From an uncultured Dorea sp. (lineage in GTDB: Bacteria; Bacillota; Clostridia; Lachnospirales; Lachnospiraceae), in contig CAKRCL010000056.1 of the NCBI GenBank assembly GCA_934307335.1, forward strand, positions 1-10,690: a stretch of DNA of 10,690 nucleotides, in the 5' to 3' direction. Positions within the stretch are counted from its first letter, which is position 1, and each line of letters opens with the position of its first letter. This document shows, piece after piece, positions 1 through 7,067 of this stretch. The notes under the pieces were generated by a model. The model worked only from the letters and a program-made list of their open reading frames with translations. It was not told the DNA's origin and did no database searches. Both the position numbers and the translations under genes were made by a program.

Positions 1-783
1 TGTAACTTGATACTCTTTTGCCTTTTCTTCCAGTGTAGTTCTATATGGTCCGTCTCCTACCATAATAAGTTTTACATTATCTTTCACGCTTTTGTGATAG
101 CCAAGTAACTCTTCAATATTCTTTTCTTTTGCCATTCTTCCTACATAGACTAAAACAGTTTCATTTTCCTGAATACCATATTGTTTTCTAAGTATTTCTC
201 TGCTTCCATCATCAATTCGTTTTCTAAATTTTTCTGTATCGATTCCTGATGGTACGACACTAACTGGACAATTTATTTTATAACCTTCCAGAATCTGTTC
301 TATCTTTCTACTTGGTGCAATCATGGCGTCCACCTGATCTGATAATTTTCTCGTCATCATCTGTACCAGGCTTCTTCCCCATGCCTTCTGTGGTGAAAAG
401 TAATGTGTATAATCCTCGTATACAGTATGGTAAGTATGAATAATCGGAACTTTCAGTTCTCCGGCAATTCTCTTTGCCAGGAAAAATGTAGAGAACTCAC
501 ACTGGGAATGAATCAAATCCGGACTCCATTTTAATAACTCCTCCATATATTCTCCTGCTACAACCGGAATCTTTACTCTTGCCTGTGGATATATCTTTCC
601 CATACCTACCGAACCTGCATAGATGACATTTCCTTCTTTATATGAATGACAGTTTCTAGAAAGTGTCAGAACCTTAACTTCATGACCACGTTTTTCCAAT
701 TGTTCTGTCAGGTTTAATACGGAAGTCACAACTCCATTTATGACTGGTTTGTACCAGTCTGTTGTAATTAATATTTTCATCAT
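1..783 (-). CDS. GT4 family glycosyltransferase, N-terminal 261 residues (runs off the window)
   Basis: A minus-strand reading frame is open from an ATG at 783 to the window edge, giving 261 residues with no stop. It begins MMKILITTDWYKPVINGVVT, the DxYxPxxNGV signature near the N-terminus of GT4 (GT-B fold) enzymes acting on lipid acceptors. Further in are PSGIDTEKF (about 178-186), VYVGRMAKEKN (about 212-222) and MVGDGPY (about 241-247), the start of the nucleotide-sugar-binding half. Family knowledge: close relatives include diacylglycerol glucosyltransferases that transfer glucose from UDP-glucose at the inner membrane face, but GT4 specificity cannot be read from sequence. The start is supported by GAGGAGG at 790-796, six bases upstream; a second ATG follows directly (780). 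The C-terminal E-x7-E donor-binding motif lies outside the window. Confident in the family, not the substrate. Confidence 0.88.
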   Translation of the reverse strand, partial: MMKILITTDWYKPVINGVVTSVLNLTEQLEKRGHEVKVLTLSRNCHSYKEGNVIYAGSVGMGKIYPQARVKIPVVAGEYMEELLKWSPDLIHSQCEFSTFFLAKRIAGELKVPIIHTYHTVYEDYTHYFSPQKAWGRSLVQMMTRKLSDQVDAMIAPSRKIEQILEGYKINCPVSVVPSGIDTEKFRKRIDDGSREILRKQYGIQENETVLVYVGRMAKEKNIEELLGYHKSVKDNVKLIMVGDGPYRTTLEEKAKEYQVT

Positions 784-841
784 TCACTGCCTCCTCTTCC
801 TTACATTAACAAGCTTATCATCTGGTTCTTAAAATAAACGC

Positions 842-847
842 AGTCAA
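842..847 (-). promoter_or_regulatory. Weak -35-like box for the glycosyltransferase gene
   Basis: A TTGACT hexamer lies on the minus strand about 60 nt upstream of the glycosyltransferase start. The best -10 candidates, such as GATGAT about 19 nt downstream, are poor, so this is a tentative call. The gene follows a terminator and probably needs its own promoter in 784-948; nothing else stands out there. Confidence 0.25.
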
Positions 848-948
848 TTCTAAATATTTCTTAAAGATTCTCGCAATATTTTCTTACTACAAGCACGATT
901 TCTGCATGACGCTTTTTTGTATAATAGGAAATGTAATTTCCCATCATC

Positions 949-991
949 AAAAAAATCCCTGCGAAGTTATCAATTCAAACTTCACAGGGAT
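949..991 (-). terminator. Intrinsic terminator of the HMA-protein gene
   Basis: Arms ATCCCTG-c-GAAGTT (955-968) and AACTTC-a-CAGGGAT (978-991) form a 13-bp stem with one c/a mismatch and a 9-nt loop. Read on the minus strand, the hairpin is followed by an uninterrupted run of T (A949-955 on the plus strand). It lies about 60 nt past the stop of the HMA gene and separates it from the glycosyltransferase gene. The plus-strand side has no T run, so it works leftward only. Confidence 0.85.
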
Positions 992-1049
992 CTGTATTCC
1001 TGACCTTTTATTCCGAGATACTATATTCTCATGCTTTTATTTCTTACAA

Positions 1050-1307
1050 TTATTTCTTTCCAAAATGAAAGAATCCTTTTTTCTCATATGGCTCTATATG
1101 GACGTCTACCAGTTCATATCCAATCTCTTTGATTTTCTTTTTCAGAAATGGAATGTCCAGATTTTCTTCACTGATTACAACCGTCTCACCATCTTTTACG
1201 GAAGAGCTCACTTTCTTTACATTAAAATTCTTACGTACTAGATCATTCATATGTGCTTCACACATACCGCACATCATGCCATCTACCTTTAATACCGTCT
1301 TTATCAT
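1050..1307 (-). CDS. Heavy-metal-associated (HMA) domain protein, CopZ-like copper chaperone
   Basis: A complete 85-residue cytosolic protein. The N-terminal metal loop is GMMCGMCEAH, with the CxxC pair at Cys13 and Cys16 and the preceding Met typical of the HMA fold. The remainder follows the expected beta-alpha-beta-beta-alpha-beta pattern, ending IKEIGYELVDVHI. It is longer than typical CopZ (about 70 residues) through a basic tail, EPYEKKGFFHFGKK. Family knowledge: such proteins bind Cu(I) and pass it to a P-type ATPase or to the CsoR/CopY sensor. The start is ATG at 1307 with AGGAGG at 1319-1324, a rather long 11-nt spacing. No copper ATPase gene adjoins it, and it appears to be a single-gene unit between its own dyad-bearing promoter and a strong terminator. 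A mercury- or zinc-binding role cannot be excluded, but the operator type favours copper. Confidence 0.85.
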   Translation of the reverse strand: MIKTVLKVDGMMCGMCEAHMNDLVRKNFNVKKVSSSVKDGETVVISEENLDIPFLKKKIKEIGYELVDVHIEPYEKKGFFHFGKK

Positions 1308-1367
1308 AATTCTATCTGCCTCCTGTTATTGATTCCTGTCAGATTTTCATTTACCTTTAACGCCCTT

Positions 1368-1396
1368 ATCTTATACCCCTCCAAGGTATAAGTCAA
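1368..1396 (-). promoter_or_regulatory. SigA-type promoter with overlapping CsoR-like operator for the HMA gene
   Basis: On the minus strand, -35 TTGACT (1391-1396) and -10 TAAGAT (1368-1373) are 17 nt apart. A perfect 8-bp dyad, CTTATACC (1370-1377) and GGTATAAG (1385-1392) with a 7-nt GC-rich centre, fills the spacer and touches both boxes. The core, ATACC facing GGTAT around a G/C-rich middle, resembles Cu(I)-sensing CsoR operators of Firmicutes. A repressor bound here would block RNA polymerase. Promoter and dyad are seen directly; the CsoR assignment is inference from the neighbouring HMA gene and remembered consensus. The leader to the start codon is about 55 nt. Confidence 0.65.
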
Positions 1397-1477
1397 TGGT
1401 CTGGTTTTATTTATCTAACTGATGAAACTTTTTTATCAATAAGAGGCATTTCTATTCTACTCTTTTCCATAATAACA

Positions 1478-1527
1478 GGTCTCCTTAAAACCAAGACTTT
1501 TTACTTTGTCTTCATTTTAAAGAGACC
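1478..1527. repeat. Imperfect inverted repeat (long hairpin) without T tract
   Basis: Arms GGTCTC-c-TTAAAA (1478-1490) and TTTTAA-a-GAGACC (1515-1527) pair over 12 of 13 positions, and a nested AAGAC/GTCTT pair lies inside (1493-1497 and 1508-1512). Neither strand has a T run after the stem, so this is not a textbook intrinsic terminator. It sits about 60 nt past the small membrane-protein gene and upstream of the HMA promoter, where the leu-thr transcript should end. It may be a 3' stabiliser or a poor terminator. Confidence 0.5.
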
Positions 1528-1588
1528 CCTTAAATATCCAGATATAAAATTATAATTTTTTCTTAAACATTAATTTTCTCAAATACCT

Positions 1589-1954
1589 TTACTGAATATC
1601 AAAATATTCCCGGTTATATCTTTTCACCAGAATAACAAATATTACAATGGTAACAACCATCAATATCAAAAACACTACAAACAATATATCTGCACCGCCA
1701 ATATATGTATTATATAAATCTGTTGCTCCGTATAGTGTTGTCACTAGTCCCAGTGTCAGAAGCGGTCTTCCTGCAACCTTACAATATCCATCCAAATCTT
1801 TGCATTTCTTAATATTCGTTCCTTTGGGAAGTAATATCGTATCATTGATTTTCTTTTTTGTTTTCAACAAATAATATGAATAAAGACAATATAATCCACA
1901 TCCAAGTGCAAATAATCCAAAGATTGCATCCATACTTGTTGCATCCATCTTCAT
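1589..1954 (-). CDS. Hypothetical small membrane protein with three predicted helices
   Basis: A 121-residue protein that I do not recognise as a named family. It has an N-terminal hydrophobic segment (AIFGLFALGCGLYCLYSYYL), a soluble Lys-rich stretch with the motif LLPKGTNIKKCKDLDGYC, a second helix near GRPLLTLGLVTTLYGA, and a strongly hydrophobic third helix (ILFVVFLILMVVTIVIFVIL) ending in KRYNREYFDIQ. This suggests an integral inner-membrane protein with a short loop carrying two Cys. The first in-frame initiator is GTG at 1957 with ATG directly after at 1954; the preceding AAGAAAAGAG is a weak ribosome binding site better spaced for the ATG, or for another ATG at 1948. It lies about 47 nt after the thrC stop with no terminator between, so it is probably co-transcribed with thrC. 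Function unknown. Confidence 0.7.
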   Translation of the reverse strand: MKMDATSMDAIFGLFALGCGLYCLYSYYLLKTKKKINDTILLPKGTNIKKCKDLDGYCKVAGRPLLTLGLVTTLYGATDLYNTYIGGADILFVVFLILMVVTIVIFVILVKRYNREYFDIQ

Positions 1955-2001
1955 CACTCTTTTCTTATAATTTAGGAATGTATCAACAATCCCGTTTAAG
2001 A

Positions 2002-3489
2002 CTATACTTCAAGGATTCCCTTTACTGTATCTTTCATCTTATCTGCATCGCACTCAAGATTATGAAGAATCTTCGCATCCAGAATGTCTTTGATTGCCTG
2101 TGGCATCGGTACACCGGATACCTCCTGTAATTTCGGGAGAAGATCGAATTCATCTGCATTCGCATTCTCTGTATCAATGGCACTCATCACGCTCTTTACA
2201 AATTTGTATGGACTTGCTGTAGATGCAATGACACATTTTGTCTGATCATTGCTCTGCGCGCGATACTGTCCACACACATGAGCCGCAACTGCTGTATGAG
2301 TATCCATAACATATCCTGTCTTCTTATACGTGTCACGAATGCTTTCTGCTGTCTCTTCTTCTGTAGAATATCCGGCAACAAAATCTGCAAGCTTTTCTTT
2401 CATCTCTGGTGTAATTGTATACTTTCCAGTTGTCTTAAGCTCTTCCATCAGTTCTTTTGTCTTCCCTGAATCTTCACCACAGATGAGGTAAATCAGACGC
2501 TCCAAGTTACTGGAAATCAGAATATCCATAGAAGGAGATGTAGTTAATACAAACTCGCGGTTCTTATCATACGTTCCTGTCTGGAAGAAATCGTACAATA
2601 CTTTATTGTCATTAGAAGCACAGATTAATTTAGCAATCGGAACTCCCAGATTCTTTGCATAATATGCCGCCAGAATATTTCCAAAGTTACCGGTCGGCAC
2701 AACAACATTAATCTTCTCTCCATCTTCAATCTCGCCATTTGCTAAAAGCTTCGTATATGCATAAACATAATAAGCGATTTGTGGCACAAGACGACCAATA
2801 TTAATAGAATTTGCAGATGAAAACTGATAACCCTTTGTATCCAGTTCCTTTGCCAGTTCCTGATCTTCAAACATCTGTTTTACACCACTTTGAGCATTAT
2901 CAAAATTGCCATGAATAGCAACAACATCAACATTTGCTCCCTTTTGTGTTCTCATCTGAAGTTCCTGTACCTTGCTGACTCCGTTCTTTGGATAAAATAC
3001 AATAATTCTCGTTCCTTCTACATCAGCAAATCCTGCCATCGCAGCTTTTCCCGTATCTCCGGATGTAGCTGTCAGAATTACAATTTCATTCTTAACCTGG
3101 TTCTTCTTTGCAGAAGTTGTCATCAGATGTGGCAAAATAGAAAGAGCCATGTCTTTAAATGCAATCGTTGCACCATGGAATAATTCCAAATAATACGTAT
3201 CGTCCACTTTTACAAGTGGTGCAATTGCCTCATCATCAAATTTACTGTCATATGCTTTTTCAATACAATTTCGCAATTCTTGCTCTGTAAAATCTGTAAG
3301 AAAACACTTCATGACCTCATATGCTGTCTCCTGATAGCTCAAATCTTTCAGCTCTTCCATAGACTTTGTAAGTACCGGAATCTGCTCTGGTACAAAAAGT
3401 CCACCGTCAGGAGCAAGCCCCTTTAAGATTGCCTCTGATGCAGTTACTTTTAAATTCGAATTTCTTGTACTTTTGTAATATAAATTCAT
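2002..3489 (-). CDS. thrC: Threonine synthase
   Basis: Converts O-phospho-L-homoserine to L-threonine and phosphate in the cytosol using pyridoxal phosphate, the last step of threonine synthesis. From the chosen start the protein is 495 residues, matching the long E. coli/yeast-type class. Visible motifs are the N-terminal STRN and GLAPDGGLFVPE segment, the PLP-lysine motif HGATIAFKDMAL (Lys112), TATSGDTGKAA (about 140-150) and the phosphate loop VVPTGNFGN (about 263-271). I chose ATG at 3489 (MNLYYKSTRN) because AAGGGTGG is spaced about 5 nt before it; the in-frame GTG three codons earlier at 3498 would have the purine run touching it. It follows leuD by about 32 nt without a terminator, so it is probably the third gene of a leuC-leuD-thrC unit. 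thrB and hom are not in the window. Confidence 0.97.
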   Translation of the reverse strand: MNLYYKSTRNSNLKVTASEAILKGLAPDGGLFVPEQIPVLTKSMEELKDLSYQETAYEVMKCFLTDFTEQELRNCIEKAYDSKFDDEAIAPLVKVDDTYYLELFHGATIAFKDMALSILPHLMTTSAKKNQVKNEIVILTATSGDTGKAAMAGFADVEGTRIIVFYPKNGVSKVQELQMRTQKGANVDVVAIHGNFDNAQSGVKQMFEDQELAKELDTKGYQFSSANSINIGRLVPQIAYYVYAYTKLLANGEIEDGEKINVVVPTGNFGNILAAYYAKNLGVPIAKLICASNDNKVLYDFFQTGTYDKNREFVLTTSPSMDILISSNLERLIYLICGEDSGKTKELMEELKTTGKYTITPEMKEKLADFVAGYSTEEETAESIRDTYKKTGYVMDTHTAVAAHVCGQYRAQSNDQTKCVIASTASPYKFVKSVMSAIDTENANADEFDLLPKLQEVSGVPMPQAIKDILDAKILHNLECDADKMKDTVKGILEV

Positions 3490-3521
3490 CTGTTCCACCC
3501 TTCTATGATTCTGGTTGACAA

Positions 3522-4016
3522 TTATTTATTCTTCTTACTATTCGTATATTTCACAAGTCCGCCGGCTGCAATTAGTTTCTGCATAAATTCCGGGAATGGT
3601 TGTCCTTTAAACTCTGTTCCCTTTGTACGGTTATAAATCATACCATTATCAAAATCAACTTCCACTTCATCACCTGCTTCAATTCCTTTTGCAGCTTCTG
3701 GACATTCGATGATTGGAAGTCCGATATTAATTGCATTTCTATAGAAGATTCTTGCAAACGTCTCTGCAATCACACAGCTGACTCCGGCTGTCTTAAGACA
3801 AAGTGGTGCATGCTCTCTAGATGATCCGCATCCAAAGTTCTTGTTTGCCACAATCAGATCACCAGGCTGCACTTTCTTTACAAATTCCGGATCAATATCT
3901 GCCATTGCATGGCTTGCAAGCTCCTGTGCATCGAAAGAGTTCAGGTATCTTGCCGGAATGATTACGTCTGTATCTACGTTGTCTCCATATTTAAATACAT
4001 GTCCTTTTGCTTTCAT
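3522..4016 (-). CDS. leuD: 3-isopropylmalate dehydratase small subunit
   Basis: Small subunit of isopropylmalate isomerase, which interconverts 2- and 3-isopropylmalate in leucine synthesis with LeuC. The 164-residue length fits the short LeuD/HACN-type subunit. Diagnostic stretches are [16 protein letters not shown] near the N-terminus, the substrate loop [12 protein letters not shown] (about 60-71) and [15 protein letters not shown] (about 87-101). Its ATG overlaps the leuC stop by one base (TAATG at 4014-4018), and its GGAGGT ribosome binding site lies inside the leuC 3' end nine bases upstream, so translation is likely coupled and the subunits made in balance. The final NSKKNK tail is basic and unremarkable. 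Homoaconitase small subunits share these motifs, but the leuC pairing in a bacterium makes LeuD the clear choice. Confidence 0.96.
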   Translation of the reverse strand: MKAKGHVFKYGDNVDTDVIIPARYLNSFDAQELASHAMADIDPEFVKKVQPGDLIVANKNFGCGSSREHAPLCLKTAGVSCVIAETFARIFYRNAINIGLPIIECPEAAKGIEAGDEVEVDFDNGMIYNRTKGTEFKGQPFPEFMQKLIAAGGLVKYTNSKKNK

Positions 4017-5293
4017 TATTCAACGACCTCCACTTTCTCAGGATTTGCGATGCATCCTGCAATTGCACTTGCTGCTGCTACCTCTGGTGATGCAAGATAA
4101 ATCAGGGAATCTACATGTCCCATTCTTCCTACAAAGTTACGATTCGTTGTCGATACACATTTCTCTCCTGCTGCCATAACACCCATATGTCCACCCATAC
4201 ATGGTCCACAGCTTGGTGTGTTCACTGCGCATCCCGCATCTACAAAAATATCCATCAAGCCTTCGTGTATGCACTCTTTATAAATCTTCTGTGTAGCCGG
4301 AATAACCATAACACGTACATCTTCATGCACTTTATGTCCTTTGAGAATGGCTGCTGCCTTTCTCATATCTTCCATTCTTCCATTCGTACAAGAGCCTATA
4401 ACAACTTGATTAATCTTAATTGGATCCATAGCCTCAATCTCATCGATTGTCTTTGCATTGCCAGGAAGATGTGGGAATGCAACGGTTGGACGAACCTGTG
4501 CAAGATCAATCTCAACAACTCTCTCATACTCGGCATCGGCATCTGCCTCATAAACTGTATACTCTTTCTTTGTATGCTCGTTCAGATATTGAACCGTCTT
4601 CTCATCAACCGGAAAGATTCCATTCTTTGCACCAGCCTCGATTGCCATGTTCGCCATAGTAAAACGATCATCCATAGATAAATTAGCAATTCCATCACCG
4701 GTGAACTCCATGGACTTGTAAAGCGCACCATCTACACCAATCTCTCCAATAATATGAATGATGATATCTTTTCCGCTTACATATTTTCCTGGTTTTCCGG
4801 TTAATACAAACTTAATTGCACTTGGAACTTTAAACCACAGCTCTCCCGTAGCCATTCCTGTCGCAATATCAGTTGTACCAACCCCTGTAGAGAAGGCTCC
4901 GATTGCTCCATATGTACAAGTATGTGAATCAGCTCCAATGATCAGCTCTCCTGCTGCAACCACTCCTGCCTCAGGAAGAATGGCATGCTCTACTCCGGAT
5001 TTTCCTTGTTCAAAATACCAATGCAGGCCCTGTGCCTTTGCAAATTCACGGATTGCTTTTGAGTTCTCTGCGGATTTGATATCTTTATTCGGTGTAAAAT
5101 GATCCGGTACAAATACTACTTTATCCTTATCAAATACAGTATCGGACATCTGCTTTAAAATTGGCAGTGCCATAGGCCCTGTTATATCATTTGCCATTAC
5201 TACGTCGAGTTTTGCCTCTATCAACTGTCCTGCTTCCACATGATCCAGTCCAGCATGCGCAGCTAATATTTTCTGCGTCATTGTCATTCCCAT
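4016..5293 (-). CDS. leuC: 3-isopropylmalate dehydratase large subunit
   Basis: Large, [4Fe-4S]-bearing subunit of isopropylmalate isomerase. The 425-residue protein is of the short archaeal/clostridial LeuC (HACN) type rather than the ~466-residue enterobacterial form. It opens [15 protein letters not shown], then [20 protein letters not shown] (about 120-139), VIGSCTNGR with cluster ligand Cys302, and [14 protein letters not shown] with ligands Cys362 and Cys365; the C-terminus carries RNFVGRMGH and [14 protein letters not shown]. Start: AGGAGG at 5302-5307 is 8 nt from ATG 5293, better than the GTG one codon earlier at 5296. The gene starts only about 24 nt after the upstream surface-protein stop, and a candidate promoter lies inside that upstream gene. 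leuA and leuB are not adjacent. Oxygen-sensitive clusters of this kind fit an anaerobe. Confidence 0.96.
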   Translation of the reverse strand: MGMTMTQKILAAHAGLDHVEAGQLIEAKLDVVMANDITGPMALPILKQMSDTVFDKDKVVFVPDHFTPNKDIKSAENSKAIREFAKAQGLHWYFEQGKSGVEHAILPEAGVVAAGELIIGADSHTCTYGAIGAFSTGVGTTDIATGMATGELWFKVPSAIKFVLTGKPGKYVSGKDIIIHIIGEIGVDGALYKSMEFTGDGIANLSMDDRFTMANMAIEAGAKNGIFPVDEKTVQYLNEHTKKEYTVYEADADAEYERVVEIDLAQVRPTVAFPHLPGNAKTIDEIEAMDPIKINQVVIGSCTNGRMEDMRKAAAILKGHKVHEDVRVMVIPATQKIYKECIHEGLMDIFVDAGCAVNTPSCGPCMGGHMGVMAAGEKCVSTTNRNFVGRMGHVDSLIYLASPEVAAASAIAGCIANPEKVEVVE

Positions 5294-5317
5294 CACGACA
5301 ACCTCCTGTTCTTCCTG

Positions 5318-6862
5318 TTAGTGCTTTTTATGATGTTTCTTAGCTTTTCGCCATGCGTTCATTGTACCACACAGCACAATTACGGTGCAAGAAAGAATCA
5401 GCAATAGGAAAATTCCTGTTACATTTGCTACATCTCCTGTTTTGACGCTTGATGCTTTTAGCGGTTTTTGCTGTATAACTTCCGGTGTCTCAGGGAGTTT
5501 CGGCTCTTCTATTTTCGGACTTTCCGGTGTCGGCTCTTCAGGTGTTGGCTTTTCAGGTTCCGGCTCTACCGTTACTATCTCTCTATCTTTCGTTTCTTCA
5601 GCATTATCCGCTCTTACAATCACTTCATTTTCAATCTCTTTTCCAATTACGCTTTCATCCGTAATCACAACTTGATATTCAACGGTATATTTTTGACCAC
5701 TCTCAGGCCCTTCTAAAAATTCGCACACATGAAGCGTATACGAATTTCCCTGCACCGTAATTATTACGTCCGTTATTTCCTGACCTGTTTCATCTAAAAG
5801 TATGACTGAATTTTCCTCAAGCTTTACTCCTTCTGTAAGAATCGTATCTGTAATTACAACATTTTTCGCAACTGCTTTTTCAATCTGCTGTGTAACATCG
5901 ATCGTATATGTAATGGTATCCCCTAGTTTATATATCTTATCTGGTCTATCTGCATTTTTTTCTACTTGAAGTTCTGGGCTATCCATCCATTTCACCTGCA
6001 ATGTGATTGGTTCTGATTCAATCTGTTTCAAAGAAGAAGTACCAATATCCTGACTTCCATTTCCAGTTTTTACAACAAGTGTCCTCCATGTGCTGGTGAG
6101 TTCTCCCTTGATTTCACCACTATTCCATGTTGTGCCATTTCCATAAGTCACATCTGCTTTCAAATAAAACAAATCTCCTCCAGCCACTCTTACATTTCCT
6201 TCTTCTACTGTATTCTTTGTCTCATTTACAAGCATTACTCCCTGCGGAAGCGGAATCACGATTCCATTTGCAGTATCTCCAACACATTTGATACTCTGAG
6301 TCCTTTGACACTTTTGTTCTCTGTCATAATATGCTGTCAGATCTGATTGTGAAAATGTCAGATCTGCATCTGGAATATCCGGAAGACCTTTCACATAATC
6401 TGCATACATAACTACTGCACTTGCAATATCTTTATTCAAGCCTTTAAAAGCAGCACTATTCTGATTACATCCGTCATAAATGTATGATAATACACAATGC
6501 GTCAGACAATATGCATTCGCGTCTGCACCCCAGCCTCCAGTCAATGAATCTTTGATATACTTTTCATAGCCCGGACCACCATACATATAATACATAGCCT
6601 TTCCAAGATGAGTCCCCGAATCCAACTCCGTTCCACTATACACACCATTTCCCGGAGATTTCATATCCGGTTCCAGACAAAATGCCAGATTACCATCCAC
6701 ATAATAATAATGGGTCGAATATCCCATATACTTGACAGCCTCTCCCTTAACAAGCGAAACTTCTTTCGCCTCTGCTCGTACGGTCGGCCAAATGAGTAAC
6801 AAAAAGAACAGCCCAGACACCAAAATGAGCTTGCGGGCAAAACAAACTCCTCTTTTTTCCAT
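5318..6862 (-). CDS. Wall-anchored surface protein with thioester-like and isopeptide-type domains, KTGD sorting signal
   Basis: A 514-residue secreted protein. Residues 1-30 are a signal peptide (basic start, hydrophobic core, cleavage near VRA-EA). Residues about 35-200 resemble a Gram-positive thioester (TED/TQXA) domain: Cys62 in LAFCLEPDMKSPG is where the thioester Cys is expected, and NAYCLTHCVLSYIYDG (117-131) is where TQxAIW is expected, but the Gln is His122. Residues about 297-430 look like a DUF11/fimbrial D2 isopeptide domain, with candidate Lys302 (VEKNAD), Asp339 (VITDTI) and Asn412 (ENEVIV). A Pro/Glu-rich wall spanner (432-467) precedes SVKTGD (472-477), a hydrophobic helix and a basic tail, the variant sortase signal common in Lachnospiraceae. 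Start: GAGGAG lies 8 nt before ATG 6862. Likely role: adhesin or pilus-tip-like protein; the ligand is unknown. No sortase gene is nearby. Confidence 0.85.
   Translation of the reverse strand: MEKRGVCFARKLILVSGLFFLLLIWPTVRAEAKEVSLVKGEAVKYMGYSTHYYYVDGNLAFCLEPDMKSPGNGVYSGTELDSGTHLGKAMYYMYGGPGYEKYIKDSLTGGWGADANAYCLTHCVLSYIYDGCNQNSAAFKGLNKDIASAVVMYADYVKGLPDIPDADLTFSQSDLTAYYDREQKCQRTQSIKCVGDTANGIVIPLPQGVMLVNETKNTVEEGNVRVAGGDLFYLKADVTYGNGTTWNSGEIKGELTSTWRTLVVKTGNGSQDIGTSSLKQIESEPITLQVKWMDSPELQVEKNADRPDKIYKLGDTITYTIDVTQQIEKAVAKNVVITDTILTEGVKLEENSVILLDETGQEITDVIITVQGNSYTLHVCEFLEGPESGQKYTVEYQVVITDESVIGKEIENEVIVRADNAEETKDREIVTVEPEPEKPTPEEPTPESPKIEEPKLPETPEVIQQKPLKASSVKTGDVANVTGIFLLLILSCTVIVLCGTMNAWRKAKKHHKKH
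5361..5390 (-). promoter_or_regulatory. Candidate internal promoter for leuC
   Basis: On the minus strand, TTGCAC (5385-5390) and TACAAT (5361-5366) are 18 nt apart, inside the codons for the surface protein's C-terminal helix and about 65 nt upstream of leuC. The leuC gene has almost no intergenic space of its own, so an embedded promoter would let leuCD-thrC be expressed independently. A match of this quality can arise by chance in AT-rich DNA. Confidence 0.4.
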
Positions 6863-7024
6863 ATGTAATTCTCCTCTTTTTAATAATTGAATTCTTAATT
6901 AATGGGTTACAAAAAAGACCTCCTTTCACCGTTTTCTCGTTTTGGAAACTTGGGAAGAAATAAATTCCCTTTTGGGGATTACCCCTTGATTGTCTTACTG
7001 AAAATTAGAATTTCTTAGACGAGT
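6863..7024 (-). promoter_or_regulatory. Long structured 5' leader of the surface-protein gene
   Basis: From the predicted start near 7024 to the ATG at 6862 the transcript carries about 160 untranslated bases. In RNA order it holds a GGGG/CCCC hairpin (6974-6985, 4-nt loop), a GGGAA/TTCCC hairpin (6952-6969), and a perfect orphan ribosome binding site AAAGGAGG (6919-6926) about 55 nt before the real start. Six bases after it lies TTG followed at once by TAA (6907-6912). The gene's own site is GAGGAG at 6871-6876. I do not recognise a known riboswitch class, and it does not look like either c-di-GMP class. Confidence 0.4.
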
Positions 7025-7030
7025 GTTATT

Positions 7031-7059
7031 ATCATAGCCAGAATGCTATAATTTGTCAA
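7031..7059 (-). promoter_or_regulatory. Strong SigA-type promoter of the surface-protein gene
   Basis: On the minus strand a consensus -35 TTGACA (7054-7059) and -10 TATGAT (7031-7036) are exactly 17 nt apart. It lies directly after the stop of the C39-like peptidase gene (7068), showing that the surface-protein gene has its own start even though nothing terminates the upstream transcript. Confidence 0.8.
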
Positions 7060-7067
7060 TAGTACTT

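Noticed and set aside
906..1241. 111-codon plus-strand frame over the terminator and HMA gene
   Set aside because: Phe/Ile/Tyr-rich, reads through the terminator hairpin and lies antisense to the clear HMA gene.
1546..1559. Perfect AT-only palindrome AAAATTATAATTTT
   Set aside because: Such palindromes arise readily in AT-rich DNA, and no T run or regulatory context supports function.
4115..4681. 188-codon plus-strand frame opposite leuC
   Set aside because: Low-complexity Cys/His/Ile-rich shadow of leuC with no ribosome binding site or family resemblance.
5294..5296. GTG codon directly before the leuC ATG as the start (similar upstream GTGs exist for thrC at 3498 and the membrane protein at 1957)
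   Set aside because: Ribosome-binding-site spacing and family N-termini favour the downstream ATG in leuC and thrC; for the membrane protein the choice stays uncertain.
6747..6929. 60-codon minus-strand frame starting at a GTG just before the orphan ribosome binding site, overlapping the surface-protein start
   Set aside because: Its GTG lies upstream of AAAGGAGG rather than after it, and most of it is an out-of-frame reading of the signal peptide region with no recognisable content.
6863..7024. Cyclic-di-GMP riboswitch in the surface-protein leader
   Set aside because: The conserved core sequences I know for either class are not present; only simple hairpins are visible.
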